64,000 nucleotides of DNA from Neisseria macacae ATCC 33926 (GTDB lineage Bacteria > Pseudomonadota > Gammaproteobacteria > Burkholderiales > Neisseriaceae). The position numbers were made by a program, and so were the translations under genes. Numbering within the stretch: the stretch's first letter is position 1; every line of letters begins with the position of its first letter. Shown here in pieces: positions 16,698 to 26,200 of this stretch. A model generated the notes under the pieces. That model was given only the letters and a program-made list of their open reading frames with translations, was not told the DNA's origin and made no database searches. The stretch is taken from contig NZ_CP094241.1 of NCBI RefSeq assembly GCF_022749495.1, forward strand, positions 1,054,001-1,118,000. Reading direction: 5' to 3'.

Positions 16698-17019
16698 AGT
16701 TCCTTAGATTGGATTGATGAAATAGGTCGTCTGAAATCAAAGCTGATCCCAAATGACCTTATTTGAAAAACATAATTATACATCGTCGGTCTGACTAAAC
16801 GAGTCGGATTGACCAATCGGCATGGTAGCCGATTCCATATGCGTTGTCTTTATCCGCTGCGTTTCGACGGATTTTTTAGGAAAAAACAGACTCTATTGTG
16901 TGTACACAGCGAACCTGCTGTCGGACTTTTAATGGGAAAACCGAGGCTGTAAAGCTGAAAAACAGCCGGACAATTTTTCAGACGACCTTTGAGAAGGCAA
17001 GCTACCAACAGGAATCCCC
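16698..17019. other. Intergenic region between secreted protein and YhhJ-like permease
   Basis: A DUS at 16734-16745 and a reverse DUS at 16977-16988 lie too far apart to be an ordinary terminator hairpin. No Correia element or RNA gene is seen. It must hold divergent promoters, but none stands out. Confidence 0.5.
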
Positions 17020-18132
17020 ATGCGTACCCTGAAAAACATTCTGACCCTGATGCTCAAAGAGTTCCGCAGCGTGCTGACTGATCCGGTGCTGATGGTGCTG
17101 ATTGCGTACATCTTCACCGCCACGATTTATCAGATGTCGCAGGTCGGCGCGGATTTGAAAAACGCCACCGTCGGCATCATCGACCAAGACCGTTCGGTTT
17201 TGTCCATGCGCATCCGCGATGCCGTGCAGCATCCGTTTTTCAAACCGGTAGAGGACGTGCGGCGCGAGGATTCGGACGAATTGATGGACAAGGGCGAATT
17301 CACCTTTATTTTGGAAGTGCCGCCCAATTTTCAGCGCGACATGGCGGCGGGGCGCAATCCTGATTTGCAGCTTTTGGTTGATGCGACGTCGATGACGCAG
17401 GCGGGGGTGGGCGCGTCTTATCTTTCGCAAATTATCAACCGCGAAATTTACGAATTCACCGGCGTGACGCGACCGGAGTTAATCAGCCCCGTCATTAACA
17501 CTTATTACAATCCCAACGGCGAGAGCGCGTGGTTCATGCCGACTTCGCAAATCGGCTCGATGTCATGTATGTTGCTGATTTTATTGACGGGGGCGGCGGT
17601 TATCCGCGAACGCGAACGCGGCACAATCGAGCATTTGCTGGTGATGCCGGTCAATGCGTTCGAACTGATGATGGGCAAAGTGCTGGCAAATGCCGCCGTG
17701 ATTTGGGTGGCGGCGTTGTCGTCGCTGTGGTTTATCGTGCATTTGAGCATAGGCGTGCCGCTCATCGGCTCGGTGCCGCTTTATGCGGTAGGGCTGGCGT
17801 TGTTCCTGTTTTCGGTGGCGTCGCTGGGCATCATGATTGCCACGTTCGCATCGACGATGGGGCAGTTTGGTATGCTGATGCTGCCGGTGTATATCGTGAT
17901 GAACTTGTTTGCCGGCGGCGCATCCCCGCGCAGCAACATGCCGCACGCGGCGCAACTGATCAGCGAATATTGGCCGCTGACGCAGTTTGTGAAATTCTCG
18001 CAAGACATCCTGTTCCGCGGCGCGGGGATTGAAATCGTGTGGGGACATATGCTGATCATGGGCTGTATCGGCGTAGGATTCTTGTGGCTGGCATTGTTGC
18101 GGTTTCAAGGGATGTTGGAACGGCAGGGTTGA
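17020..18132 (+). CDS. yhhJ: YhhJ-like ABC-2 type permease
   Basis: 370 residues. An N-terminal transmembrane helix (about 20-37) is followed by a ~140-residue extracytoplasmic domain and five C-terminal helices (from about residue 180), with the ABC-2 motif VIRERERGTIEHLLVMPV. This is the layout of YhhJ/YhfJ permeases that pair with RbbA-type ATPase-permease fusions. In E. coli yhiI-rbbA-yhhJ are contiguous; here three unrelated genes separate them and the HlyD-type adaptor is missing, so an export pump would need another adaptor or work as a two-component ABC system. Confidence 0.88.
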   Translation: MRTLKNILTLMLKEFRSVLTDPVLMVLIAYIFTATIYQMSQVGADLKNATVGIIDQDRSVLSMRIRDAVQHPFFKPVEDVRREDSDELMDKGEFTFILEVPPNFQRDMAAGRNPDLQLLVDATSMTQAGVGASYLSQIINREIYEFTGVTRPELISPVINTYYNPNGESAWFMPTSQIGSMSCMLLILLTGAAVIRERERGTIEHLLVMPVNAFELMMGKVLANAAVIWVAALSSLWFIVHLSIGVPLIGSVPLYAVGLALFLFSVASLGIMIATFASTMGQFGMLMLPVYIVMNLFAGGASPRSNMPHAAQLISEYWPLTQFVKFSQDILFRGAGIEIVWGHMLIMGCIGVGFLWLALLRFQGMLERQG

Positions 18133-18179
18133 GGTTGACCCGCCAAGTATTGCTAAAAAGCAAACCTGACGGTTTGCTG

Positions 18180-18298
18180 CCCTCTCCCTAGCCCTCTCCC
18201 ACGGGGAGAGGGGAGTGAGGATGCTGAAACCCAACCGTGTTTGGGATTTCCAGCCAATTTTGTCCCCTCTCCCCGTGGGAGAGGGTTAGGGAGAGGGC
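18180..18298. repeat. Large inverted repeat of the CCCTCTCCC family
   Basis: Left arm 18180-18212 (CCCTCTCCCTAGCCCTCTCC...) and right arm 18263-18298 are near-perfect inverted copies, each also containing an internal hairpin around CCCACGGGGAGAGG. The same repeat type occurs in coding sequence of mfd (38790-38950). Confidence 0.8.
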
Positions 18299-18394
18299 GG
18301 TAAGCCGCAGGCTTACATTCAGGTTTCGCAAAAAATCTTCTGAAAGGTCGCTCCAACAGGAGAACGCACATTCTGAAGCCGTTGCGGCAAATTT

Positions 18395-18501
18395 TATAGT
18401 GGATTAACTTTAAAACAGTACGGCGTTACCTCGCCTTGCCGTACTATCTGTACTGTCTGCGGCTTCGTCGCCTTGTCCTGATTTAAATTTAATCCACTAT
18501 A
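18395..18501 (-). mobile_element. Correia element, short form (107 bp)
   Basis: Standard termini and core in reverse orientation, no IHF-site segment; almost identical to the copies at 8596 and 27965. Confidence 0.92.
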
Positions 18502-18522
18502 TTTATGTGTAAGATAAACAAA

Positions 18523-18566
18523 AGGTCGTCTGAAAACGTTTTATCCTGTTTTCAGACGACCTTTTT
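18523..18566. terminator. DUS-pair terminator of the maltose operon
   Basis: AGGTCGTCTGAA 18523-18534 and its complement 18551-18562 with A- and T-runs on both sides; placed to end the minus-strand pgmB transcript. Confidence 0.85.
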
Positions 18567-18594
18567 ACTTCCTTAACACTTTACCTGACGCGCT

Positions 18595-19260
18595 TTACCT
18601 GCCCGACTGTGTCCACACGTTTTGCAGGTAGGCGTAGGTCAGCTCGGCGGTGCCGGACACCAGCGCGATGTCGCTGCCCAAGTCTTCGGCTTTGCCCACG
18701 CCGATGGGCAAGGCGCCTGAGGCTTTGATGGCGGCGACGCCGGCGGCGGCGTCTTCAATGCCGATGCAGCGGCGGATGTCCGCGCCCACGCCTTCGGCGG
18801 CAGCGAGGAAGATGTCGGGGGCGGGTTTGGAATGCGCGACGGCGGCAGGGTCGGCGACGGCGTCGAAGAAGTGGGTCAGCCCCATGCGTTCCAGCAGGAA
18901 CGGGCCGTTTTTACTGGCGGACGCAAGGGCGATTTTTTTGCCGTTTGCCCTCAATGCTTCCAGCAGCGGCAAAATGCCGGGGTACACGTCTTCGGGTTTG
19001 ACTGCCTGAATCATCTCGACGTAGTTGTCGTTTTTGCGGCGGGTCAGTTCGGCGAACTCGGCTTCGCCGACGGTTTTGCCGCCGTGCGCGAGGATGCGTT
19101 TGAGCGAATCGTCGCGCGACACGCCTTTGAGCTGCTCGTTAAACTTGCGGTCGATGCTGATGCCCAGTTCTTCGGCGAGCTTTTTCCATGCGCGGTAGTG
19201 GTATTCGGCGGTGTCGGTGATGACGCCGTCGAGGTCAAAGAGCACTGCGGTGAAAGTCAT
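18595..19260 (-). CDS. pgmB: Beta-phosphoglucomutase
   Basis: 221 residues of the HAD superfamily. The catalytic motif FDLDGVITDTAEYHYRAW contains the nucleophile Asp9 and acid/base Asp11; the cap-domain hinge, LASASKNG (motif II), SKPAPDIFL (motif III lysine) and IGIEDAAAG (motif IV) are present. It converts beta-glucose-1-phosphate to glucose-6-phosphate. It starts 12 bases after mapA, whose product is its substrate, so the two steps are coupled in one operon. Confidence 0.95.
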   Translation of the reverse strand: MTFTAVLFDLDGVITDTAEYHYRAWKKLAEELGISIDRKFNEQLKGVSRDDSLKRILAHGGKTVGEAEFAELTRRKNDNYVEMIQAVKPEDVYPGILPLLEALRANGKKIALASASKNGPFLLERMGLTHFFDAVADPAAVAHSKPAPDIFLAAAEGVGADIRRCIGIEDAAAGVAAIKASGALPIGVGKAEDLGSDIALVSGTAELTYAYLQNVWTQSGR

Positions 19261-19272
19261 TTTGCATCCTCC

Positions 19273-21531
19273 TTATTTGTTTAACGCGGCGGTGTGGCTG
19301 CCGTTGAGCGTGATGTCTTTGCCGTACACCTGCAAATCGAGCGGTTCGCCTTTGAGCAGGGTGAAGACGACGTTTTCTTTGCCGACGGCGACTTTAATCA
19401 GACGTCCGCGGTAGTTGATGTGGAAGGCGTAGCCTGTCCACGCACTCGGCAGGAACGGGGCGAAGCTGAGTTTGCCGCCCCAGGTTTTCATTTGGGCGAA
19501 ACCTTGAACAATGGCGAGCCACGAGCCGGTCATGGAGGTGATGTGCAGGCCGTCTTCGGTGTCGTTGTTGTAGTTGTCCAAGTCCAGTCGGGCGGTGCGC
19601 TGGTACATTTCCACGGCTTTTTCTTCTTTGCCCAGTTCGGCGGCAAGGATGGCGTGGATACACGGTGACAACGAACTTTCATGCACGGTCATCGGTTCGT
19701 AGAAGTCGAAGTTGCGGCGTTTTTCGTCGATATTGAAACGGTCGCCGAAGAAGTAGATGCCTTGCAATACGTCCGCCTGTTTGATGAAGGGCGAACGCAG
19801 GATTTTGTCCCACGACCATTTCTGGTTGAGCGGCAAATCGTCGGGCGAAAGCGCGGACACGGGGCGGATGTCTTTGTCGAGGAAGCCGTCGTGCTGCACG
19901 AATACGCCGAGTTCTCCGTCATGCGGACGGTACATATTCGCGCTGATGTCCGCCCATTTTTCCAACTCGGCGGCACTCACGTTCAAATCCGGACGCGGGT
20001 ATTTCGCCAAGGCTTCGCGGGTGTAGTCCAATACCCATGCGGCGAGGGTGTTGGTGTACCAGTTGTTGTTGATGTTGTTTTCGTATTCGTTCGGGCCGGT
20101 TACGCCGTGAATCATGTATTTGCCGTTGCGTTTGGAGAAGTGGACGCGGTCCGCCCAGAAGCGGGACACTTCGACCAAGACTTCCAAGCCTTCTTTGGCA
20201 AGATAGCTTTCGTCGCCGGTGTAGTTGGTGTAGTTGTAGATGGCGTAAGGAATCGCGCCGTTGCGGTGGATTTCCTCGAAGGTGATTTCCCATTCGTTGT
20301 GGCACTCGATGCCCGTAAACGTTACCATCGGATAGAGTGCGCCCGCCAAGCCCTGTTCGCGCGCGTTGTGCTGCGCCTGCGGCAGTTGGTTGCGGCGGTA
20401 TTGCAGCAGGTTGCGGGTAACTTCCGGTTCCGCCAGTGCGAGGTAGAGCGGCACGGCGTAGGCTTCGGTGTCCCAATAGGTCGCGCCGCCGTATTTTTCG
20501 CCGGTAAAGCCTTTCGGGCCGATGTTCAGGCGCGCGTCTTCGCCGTAGTAGGTGGAGAACAGTTGGAACAGGTTGAAGCGGATGCCTTGTTGCGCTTCGT
20601 CGCTGCCTTCAATAACCACGTCGGCGATTTCCCAACGGTGCAGCCAGCCTGCTTTGTGCGCGTCCAGCAAGGTTTCAAACGCAACGCCTGCAATTTTTTC
20701 CGACAAGGCGCGGCCTGCGGCTTTCACCGCTTCCAAGCCCTGATAATCGCGGCTGGTGGTAACAATCACGCGTTTTTCGAAGGTTTCGGGCGTGCCGCCG
20801 ACTTCGGCTTCGAAAGAATTGGAGACCTGCCAGTCGGTTTGGCTGCCGCCGAGGGCTTTGAAGCTGCCGGCGAAGGTTTGCTCGGCGTTGACGATAAATT
20901 GTTCCACGCCGAAGGGATTGGCGACGGTTTGGGTGGCAATGTAGGAGCGGTCGTCTGAAACGCCTTTGTCCAATACCTGCCAGAATTTTTCTTCGTAGTT
21001 GGAGTCTTCGTTTTTCACGTCGGCGTCGATGATGGAATCGATGCGGACTTGGTGGGTTTTGCCGTCAACAGATACGGCTTCCCAGCGGATAAGAGCCAGC
21101 TCTTTTTGCGCGACGGACAGGAATTTGCACACATCGAAACGCACGCCGAATATGGTGAACGAGCGGCGCAACACGCCGTGCTGCATATCGAGTTCGACGG
21201 AGAAGCCGGCAACGTCGTTTTTCGCCAAATCCACTTCCTGCCCGTCGACAAAGATTTTGACTTTGCTGAAATTGAGCGCGTTGATGGCTTTGCCGAAATA
21301 TTTGGGATAGCCGTTTTTCCACCAGCCGACGCGGGTTTTGTCGGGGAACCACACGCCGGCGATGTAGGTGCCCAAGTGGCTGTCGGCAGAGTAGGTTTCC
21401 TCAAAGCTGCCGCGCATACCCATATAGCCGTTGCCCAAGCTGGTCAGGCTCTCTTGCAGCCGTTTGTGTTCTTTTTCCAGTTTTGCCGAACGCAGCGTCC
21501 AAGGGCTGACTTCCATGATTCTTGTATACAT
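19273..21531 (-). CDS. mapA: Maltose phosphorylase (GH65)
   Basis: 752 residues, the usual GH65 length: N-terminal beta-sandwich, helical linker, (alpha/alpha)6 barrel and C-terminal sheet. The catalytic acid lies in GVTGPNEYENNINNNW (Glu482), and YWDTEAYAVPLY and TFTGIECHNEWE are conserved substrate-site segments. It splits maltose with phosphate into glucose and beta-glucose-1-phosphate in the cytoplasm. A DUS is translated inside the gene as VSDDRSY (around residue 191). It sits between the MFS transporter (122 bases upstream) and pgmB. Confidence 0.96.
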   Translation of the reverse strand: MYTRIMEVSPWTLRSAKLEKEHKRLQESLTSLGNGYMGMRGSFEETYSADSHLGTYIAGVWFPDKTRVGWWKNGYPKYFGKAINALNFSKVKIFVDGQEVDLAKNDVAGFSVELDMQHGVLRRSFTIFGVRFDVCKFLSVAQKELALIRWEAVSVDGKTHQVRIDSIIDADVKNEDSNYEEKFWQVLDKGVSDDRSYIATQTVANPFGVEQFIVNAEQTFAGSFKALGGSQTDWQVSNSFEAEVGGTPETFEKRVIVTTSRDYQGLEAVKAAGRALSEKIAGVAFETLLDAHKAGWLHRWEIADVVIEGSDEAQQGIRFNLFQLFSTYYGEDARLNIGPKGFTGEKYGGATYWDTEAYAVPLYLALAEPEVTRNLLQYRRNQLPQAQHNAREQGLAGALYPMVTFTGIECHNEWEITFEEIHRNGAIPYAIYNYTNYTGDESYLAKEGLEVLVEVSRFWADRVHFSKRNGKYMIHGVTGPNEYENNINNNWYTNTLAAWVLDYTREALAKYPRPDLNVSAAELEKWADISANMYRPHDGELGVFVQHDGFLDKDIRPVSALSPDDLPLNQKWSWDKILRSPFIKQADVLQGIYFFGDRFNIDEKRRNFDFYEPMTVHESSLSPCIHAILAAELGKEEKAVEMYQRTARLDLDNYNNDTEDGLHITSMTGSWLAIVQGFAQMKTWGGKLSFAPFLPSAWTGYAFHINYRGRLIKVAVGKENVVFTLLKGEPLDLQVYGKDITLNGSHTAALNK

Positions 21532-21653
21532 CGTAAAGCTCCTGTTTTGATGGTTTTATGGCAAACCGTTTTGAAATACGGTTCGTCTTATTTAAATCAA
21601 ATAAAGCGTCGGCAGAAGTTTCAGACGACCCTCCTGCCGATAAATGAAGAAAA

Positions 21654-23006
21654 TTATGCGCCGCCGTGTGTCTCTTTAATCAGGAACACGGAAAACGCGC
21701 CCAGCAGCAGGGCGACGCCCCCTACCAAGAACATATTGGCCTGCAACTCGCCCAGCATCGGGAACAATTTGACGGTCGACAGCGAAGCGACGATTTGGGG
21801 CATACAGATGGAGCCGTTGAACAAGCCCAAGTAAGTGCCCATGTGTTTGCCCGACAAGGCGTTGGTCACAATCGTCAGCGGATAAGTGATGATGCCCGCC
21901 CAAGCGATGCCGATTAAGGTGTAAGACAACACCAGCGCGTATTGATTACTGATGTAGCAAACGGAGAAAAAGCCGAGCGCGCCCAAAGCCAGGCAGCTGA
22001 AATAACCCGCCTTATGGTATCGGTTGGGGATTTTCGCCAATACAAACGAACAAATCACCGCCGCAACCGACTGCACTGCCGCCAATACACCATACCAGTT
22101 GCCCGCTTCCTGATAGCCTACGGAAGACGCATTGGTCGCGTGCCAGACGTTTTCCGCGATCGCGCCTGTGGAATAAATCCACATATATTGGAAGGCGAAC
22201 CAGCAGAAAAACTGCACCAGAGTGACCGTCCAAAACGCCTTAGGCGCGGTTTTCAAGAGTTCGAACCAGTTGGCTTTTTCCTGATTCGCCGCCACGTCGA
22301 TGCCGTGGTAGCGGGCGTAGGTCTCCGGATCGTATTCCTTCACTTTGAAAATCGTGAACGCGCTGGTAATCACCAGCAACGCTGCGCCCACATAAAACGC
22401 CACGACCACGGTCTGCGGCACGACGCCTTTCTCGGCAGTATTCGCCAAACCGATATACGCAAACACAAACGGCAGAATCGCCGCCAAAACCGCGCCCGTA
22501 TTCGCCAAGAAGCTCTGAATCCCGTAGGCGTAGCTTTTTTGCTCCTCATTGACCATGTCGCCGACCATCATTTTAAACGGCTGCATCGCCATATTCGACG
22601 ACACGTCCAACAGCGCAATCATCAGCGCGCCGAACGACAAAGCCGCCAGCGACGCATAACCGAAACCGAAGCTGCCCGAGTTCGGCATCAGAATCATCAC
22701 GATGACCGCAATCAGCGTGCCGTAAAGCAGATACGGCAGACGGCGGCCGCCCAAGCGCGGCTTCCAAGTGCGGTCGGAGTAATAACCGACAATCGGCTGC
22801 ACCAGCATCCCTGCCAACGGCGGCAGGATAAAGAACCAGCCGAGGCTGTGCGGGTCGGCGCCGAGCGTCTGGAAGATGCGGCTCATCTGCGAGCTTTGCA
22901 GGGTAAAAGCCGTCTGAACGCCGAGAAAACCGAAACTGAGCATCCAAATCGTGCTTTTCGGCAGCGAGGGCAAGCCCTGCCGCGTGGGTTGCGTATTGTC
23001 CGACAT
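21654..23006 (-). CDS. MFS/GPH-type maltose transporter
   Basis: 450 residues and about 12 transmembrane helices. The family motif around the first cytoplasmic loop is GYYSDRTWKPRLGGRRLPYLL. The start at 23006 (MSDNTQPTRQ) was chosen because AAAGGA lies nine bases before it; the longer frame to 23102 runs into a DUS-containing leader. It is the first gene of the maltose operon, so maltose (or maltodextrin) is the inferred substrate. A symmetrical AAACCGGTTT upstream may be an operator. Confidence 0.9.
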   Translation of the reverse strand: MSDNTQPTRQGLPSLPKSTIWMLSFGFLGVQTAFTLQSSQMSRIFQTLGADPHSLGWFFILPPLAGMLVQPIVGYYSDRTWKPRLGGRRLPYLLYGTLIAVIVMILMPNSGSFGFGYASLAALSFGALMIALLDVSSNMAMQPFKMMVGDMVNEEQKSYAYGIQSFLANTGAVLAAILPFVFAYIGLANTAEKGVVPQTVVVAFYVGAALLVITSAFTIFKVKEYDPETYARYHGIDVAANQEKANWFELLKTAPKAFWTVTLVQFFCWFAFQYMWIYSTGAIAENVWHATNASSVGYQEAGNWYGVLAAVQSVAAVICSFVLAKIPNRYHKAGYFSCLALGALGFFSVCYISNQYALVLSYTLIGIAWAGIITYPLTIVTNALSGKHMGTYLGLFNGSICMPQIVASLSTVKLFPMLGELQANMFLVGGVALLLGAFSVFLIKETHGGA

Positions 23007-23034
23007 GAGGTAGTCCTTTCGTTTTTTTGTAATA

Positions 23035-23044
23035 AAACCGGTTT
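23035..23044. promoter_or_regulatory. Candidate operator AAACCGGTTT of the maltose operon
   Basis: A perfect 10-bp palindrome with a central CG, placed 29 bases before the transporter start codon. LacI-family operators often have this symmetry, but no regulator gene is in the window. Confidence 0.3.
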
Positions 23045-23198
23045 CGGTAAACATCATCGAGCGATGGATACCGATAAAAAGGGGCGTGTTGTGACAGCGC
23101 ATGATGTTGAGTCGCGCGGGTCAAGGGTCGTCTGAAAATGAAGACAGAAGACGGTTTCAGACGACCTGGTGTCCACATCACACTAAGCTATTTTTTAA

Positions 23199-23428
23199 TC
23201 AACAGTTCGGGCAATTCAGCCCCATCGGTGCAATTTCGGTAACGCAGGCAGCGGCTAAACCATAATCATCGTTATGATGAAGTCGGTTTGGGAGAGGACA
23301 TCGGGCTGCGAAGCGGCAAGAAATTGTTTAAGGAATTCAATTAAAGAGGAGGCGTCCTCACTTGGATAACAGTCGGATAAAACCATTTTCCGCGCTTGTC
23401 ACGGATAGAAAGCGTAGCGTTCAAACAT
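23199..23428 (-). pseudogene. Possible decayed gene remnant
   Basis: On the minus strand a coherent peptide can be read only by passing a stop and a frameshift: MFERYAFYP, stop, QARKMVLSDCYPSEDASSLI..., then in the next frame HHNDDYGLAAACVTEIAPMG to a stop at 23199. This looks like a dead gene; I do not recognise the family. The rest of the 23045-23732 gap shows a DUS pair at 23126-23167 and nothing else convincing. Confidence 0.3.
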
Positions 23429-23732
23429 TTGTTTTCAGACGGTTTTGAGTAACGTGTCATCAGTAAAAACGCGCAGGGGATGTTGTCGGAAGAGTAGGGT
23501 GGGCGCGATTTGCTGAGGGATGGTATTGTTGTTGTGAAGCATCTGGTATAGATAAGCGGGGTCATTATGTTTTAAAACATACATGCTGGCAAGTGGCTAT
23601 CAGTACCATAGTTGACTATCCGCAAAGTTTGAGTCGAGAAGCAAAGAAACGGCTTGTAAGCTGTTTACTGATTCGTCCTATTTTCCGTAGGACATATCGG
23701 GAAGGCGGCAGAGAGTTTGGGGTAAGGTATGC

Positions 23733-23777
23733 AGGTCGTCTGAAAACGGTTCATCCTGTTTTCAGACGACCTTTTTT
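23733..23777. terminator. DUS-pair hairpin with T-run
   Basis: AGGTCGTCTGAA 23733-23744 and its complement 23761-23772 followed by six T. No intact gene ends just upstream, which fits loss of a gene here. Confidence 0.75.
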
Positions 23778-23813
23778 GACAATGTGATACACTGTCATTC
23801 TGACGACATAAAT

Positions 23814-23970
23814 TATAGTGGATTAACTTTAAATCAGGACAAGGCGACGAAGCCGCAGACAGTACAGATAGTACGGAACCGATTCACTTGGTGCTTCAGC
23901 ACCTTAGAGAATCGTTCTCTTTGAGCTAAGGCGAGGCAACGCCGTACTGGTTTAAAGTTAATCCACTATA
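23814..23970 (+). mobile_element. Correia element, full form (157 bp)
   Basis: Standard TATAGTGG/CCACTATA termini and the internal segment GGAACCGATTCACTTGGTG...GAGCTAAGG that carries the IHF site in full-length CREE. The ATP-grasp gene begins 3 bases after it, so a CREE-end promoter may drive that gene. Confidence 0.95.
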
Positions 23971-23973
23971 TCG

Positions 23974-25119
23974 ATGCAAAGCCAAACGCTTCAGGAATAC
24001 AAATTGAACATCCTCATTACTTCTCCCCGAGCGCCCGTTGCGCTGGAATGGGCGCGCTTCGCCAAACGCGGCGGACATCAGGTTGTGTTTTGCGACAGCC
24101 TGCATTTTCCGGTCGGTATTTTTGCCGGATTGGGCGGGTACCGCCGCATTCCCGCGCCGCGTTTGGATTTCGCCGGCTATGCGCGTGCTATGACGGAATT
24201 GGTGGCGCAGGCGGATTGTGTGATTCCGACCTGTGAAGATATTTTTTATTTGGCGAGGCTGGATTTGCCGGAATCGGAGCGCGCCAAATGTTGGATGCCC
24301 GATCATGAAACGCTGTTCACCCTGCATGACAAATTCCGTTTTTTCGAACGGATGCCGCAGGATACGACGGTGCGTTTTCCGGCTACGCGCCGAATTACAT
24401 CGGTCGGTGAGGTCGGATACGACAGCGTAAAGAAAACGGTATTGAAGCCCGTTTATTCGCGTTTCGGGCGTTCCGTAATACGCGGCGTAACGGAAGGTCG
24501 TCTGAAAAACATCCATATCAGTGCGGATTATCCTTGGGTGCAGCAGGATTTCATTACGGGGCAGGGGGTGTGTAATTATGTGATTTGCGAACACGGCAGC
24601 GTGTTGGCGCATGCCGCCTACCGCCCGCGCTACCTGCTCAACGATTCGGCATCAACCTATTTCGAGCCACTTTCCGACCCGCGTTTGGACGAATTTGTGA
24701 CGAAATTTGCCGAGCAAAACGCGTTTCACGGACAGGCGGCTTTTGACTTTATCGATGACGGAAACGATTTGTGGCTGTTGGAATGCAACCCCCGCGCGAC
24801 CAGCGGTCTGCATCTTTTACGCGAGGATTTGATATTTGACGGAGCAGGGCGCTTGCAGCAACGGGAACACAACGCGCCATCCAAACCTTTACGGGTCGGC
24901 GCGACCTTGCCGCTGCTTTTCGGTTATCGGGCTTGGAAAGAGGGAAAATGGACGGCGCTTTGGCAGGACTTCCGCCGAGCCGATGATGTGATTGCCGATT
25001 TGCCTTTCTATGCGCAATGGCTGGCATTGGGCGAGATGATGTGGCGCAGTATCCGGCATCATAAGCCTTTAACCAGCGCCAGCACTTTCGATATTGAGTT
25101 TGACGGCGATGAAAACTGA
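23974..25119 (+). CDS. ATP-grasp domain protein (carboxylate-amine ligase type)
   Basis: 381 residues from ATG 23974; the better start may be TTG 24004 (AGGA seven bases upstream, protein MNILITSPRAP...), because the ATG is three bases from a Correia element and has no Shine-Dalgarno. An N-terminal Rossmann-like domain (ITSPRAPVALEWARFAKRGGHQVVFCDS) is followed by the ATP-grasp fold (VLKPVYSRFGR with the ATP lysine, WVQQDFITG, GQAAFDFIDDGNDLWLLECNPRATSGLHLL with the metal ligands Glu and Asn). Such enzymes join an acyl phosphate to an amine. It overlaps the next gene by 11 bases. A DUS (24495-24506) is translated as GRLK. Substrate unknown. Confidence 0.85.
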   Translation: MQSQTLQEYKLNILITSPRAPVALEWARFAKRGGHQVVFCDSLHFPVGIFAGLGGYRRIPAPRLDFAGYARAMTELVAQADCVIPTCEDIFYLARLDLPESERAKCWMPDHETLFTLHDKFRFFERMPQDTTVRFPATRRITSVGEVGYDSVKKTVLKPVYSRFGRSVIRGVTEGRLKNIHISADYPWVQQDFITGQGVCNYVICEHGSVLAHAAYRPRYLLNDSASTYFEPLSDPRLDEFVTKFAEQNAFHGQAAFDFIDDGNDLWLLECNPRATSGLHLLREDLIFDGAGRLQQREHNAPSKPLRVGATLPLLFGYRAWKEGKWTALWQDFRRADDVIADLPFYAQWLALGEMMWRSIRHHKPLTSASTFDIEFDGDEN

Positions 25120-26197
25120 TCTGTCCCACGAATTTGCGGCATTGTTCCGAGACATTCCGCTGCAACGCCTGTTTGCCAATATGAATGCCCGCGCCGAGGT
25201 TTTGAATATCGACGGTTTGGATATTCCCTGCACCGTCATCGACCGGATCACACCTAATTGCTATACCGCGTCGCCGCATTCGGCAATCGTGGATTATGCG
25301 AGGGACGAGTTGGTCAAACTGCCCGGTGGACAGCGTATGCTTGCGGCCGGTTTGTTGTCGGCGTTAAGCGGCATTCTGCGGCTGAATCAGATCGACCGTA
25401 TGGTGACGCTGAACAATTATTGCCTCTCTACCAATAGCTTCTCTGAGGCTTTTCAGACGACCCCAATATCGAAGCTGACCCAAGCCGCCGTCGCAAAATG
25501 GCCGAAACATGCTTTGTCCGTCCGTTCGCTGAATCCGCGCCAACATAAGGATTTGATTGAACGGCTGGAACAGCTCGGTTGGAAAATGATTGTGACGCGG
25601 CAGGTTTACATTATGGACGATTGGCAGGCAGTCATGGCAAAAACCAATACCAAACGCGACCGCAAGATATTTAATGACGGACGTTATGTTTTTGAGCGCT
25701 TGAGTGCCGACAGCCCTGATGCGGATTTTGAAGCGGCGGTGCATTGGTACAACCGCCTGTATCTGAACAAATATTCCAAGCAAAACGTACAATTTACCGT
25801 TGAATTTATGCGCGAAGCTGTATCGCGCGATATCTTGAATTTATTTCTACTGCGTGACAGCAAAACCGATGAAAGTGCTGGAGTATCAGGCGTGGTCATC
25901 GACAGCAATACCGCTACTTCGCCCATCGTCGGCTACGATGATGCCAAGCCGCAAAGTGATGCCTTATACCGCCGCTGCATGATGCGTTCCATGCAAACCT
26001 GTATCGAAGCGGATGTCCCTTTAAATTTCAGTTCCGGTGCGCCCGATTTCAAAAGGGTACGCGGCGCAGTACCTGAAATCGAATATATGGCGGTCTATAC
26101 GTCCCATCTCCGACCTGCGCGCCGGCTTATTTGGAAGCTGTTACACGCATTGAGCCAAGGGTATTACAAAAAAATCCTGATTAAATACAAACTGTAA
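25109..26197 (+). CDS. GNAT-fold N-acyltransferase-like protein
   Basis: 362 residues from the ATG that overlaps the ATP-grasp stop codon. The C-terminal half resembles GNAT/FemAB-like acyltransferases (NRLYLNKYSKQNVQFTVEFM, LFLLRD, and FSSGAPDFKRVRG near the end); the N-terminal half is a helical domain without clear match. No signal peptide; the basic C-terminus (RPARRLIWKLLH) could lie on the membrane. Overlap with the ligase gene implies a shared pathway, for example acylation of an amino-acid conjugate; this is inference. A reverse DUS is translated as AFQTTPIS. Confidence 0.75.
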   Translation: MKTDLSHEFAALFRDIPLQRLFANMNARAEVLNIDGLDIPCTVIDRITPNCYTASPHSAIVDYARDELVKLPGGQRMLAAGLLSALSGILRLNQIDRMVTLNNYCLSTNSFSEAFQTTPISKLTQAAVAKWPKHALSVRSLNPRQHKDLIERLEQLGWKMIVTRQVYIMDDWQAVMAKTNTKRDRKIFNDGRYVFERLSADSPDADFEAAVHWYNRLYLNKYSKQNVQFTVEFMREAVSRDILNLFLLRDSKTDESAGVSGVVIDSNTATSPIVGYDDAKPQSDALYRRCMMRSMQTCIEADVPLNFSSGAPDFKRVRGAVPEIEYMAVYTSHLRPARRLIWKLLHALSQGYYKKILIKYKL

Positions 26198-26200
26198 ACA

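Noticed and set aside
19681..20958. Long plus-strand frame of 425 codons opposite maltose phosphorylase
   Set aside because: Antisense shadow of mapA; the sense protein has all catalytic motifs.
21942..23135. Plus-strand frame of 397 codons opposite the maltose transporter
   Set aside because: His/Arg-rich translation without domain, exactly antisense to a 12-helix transporter.
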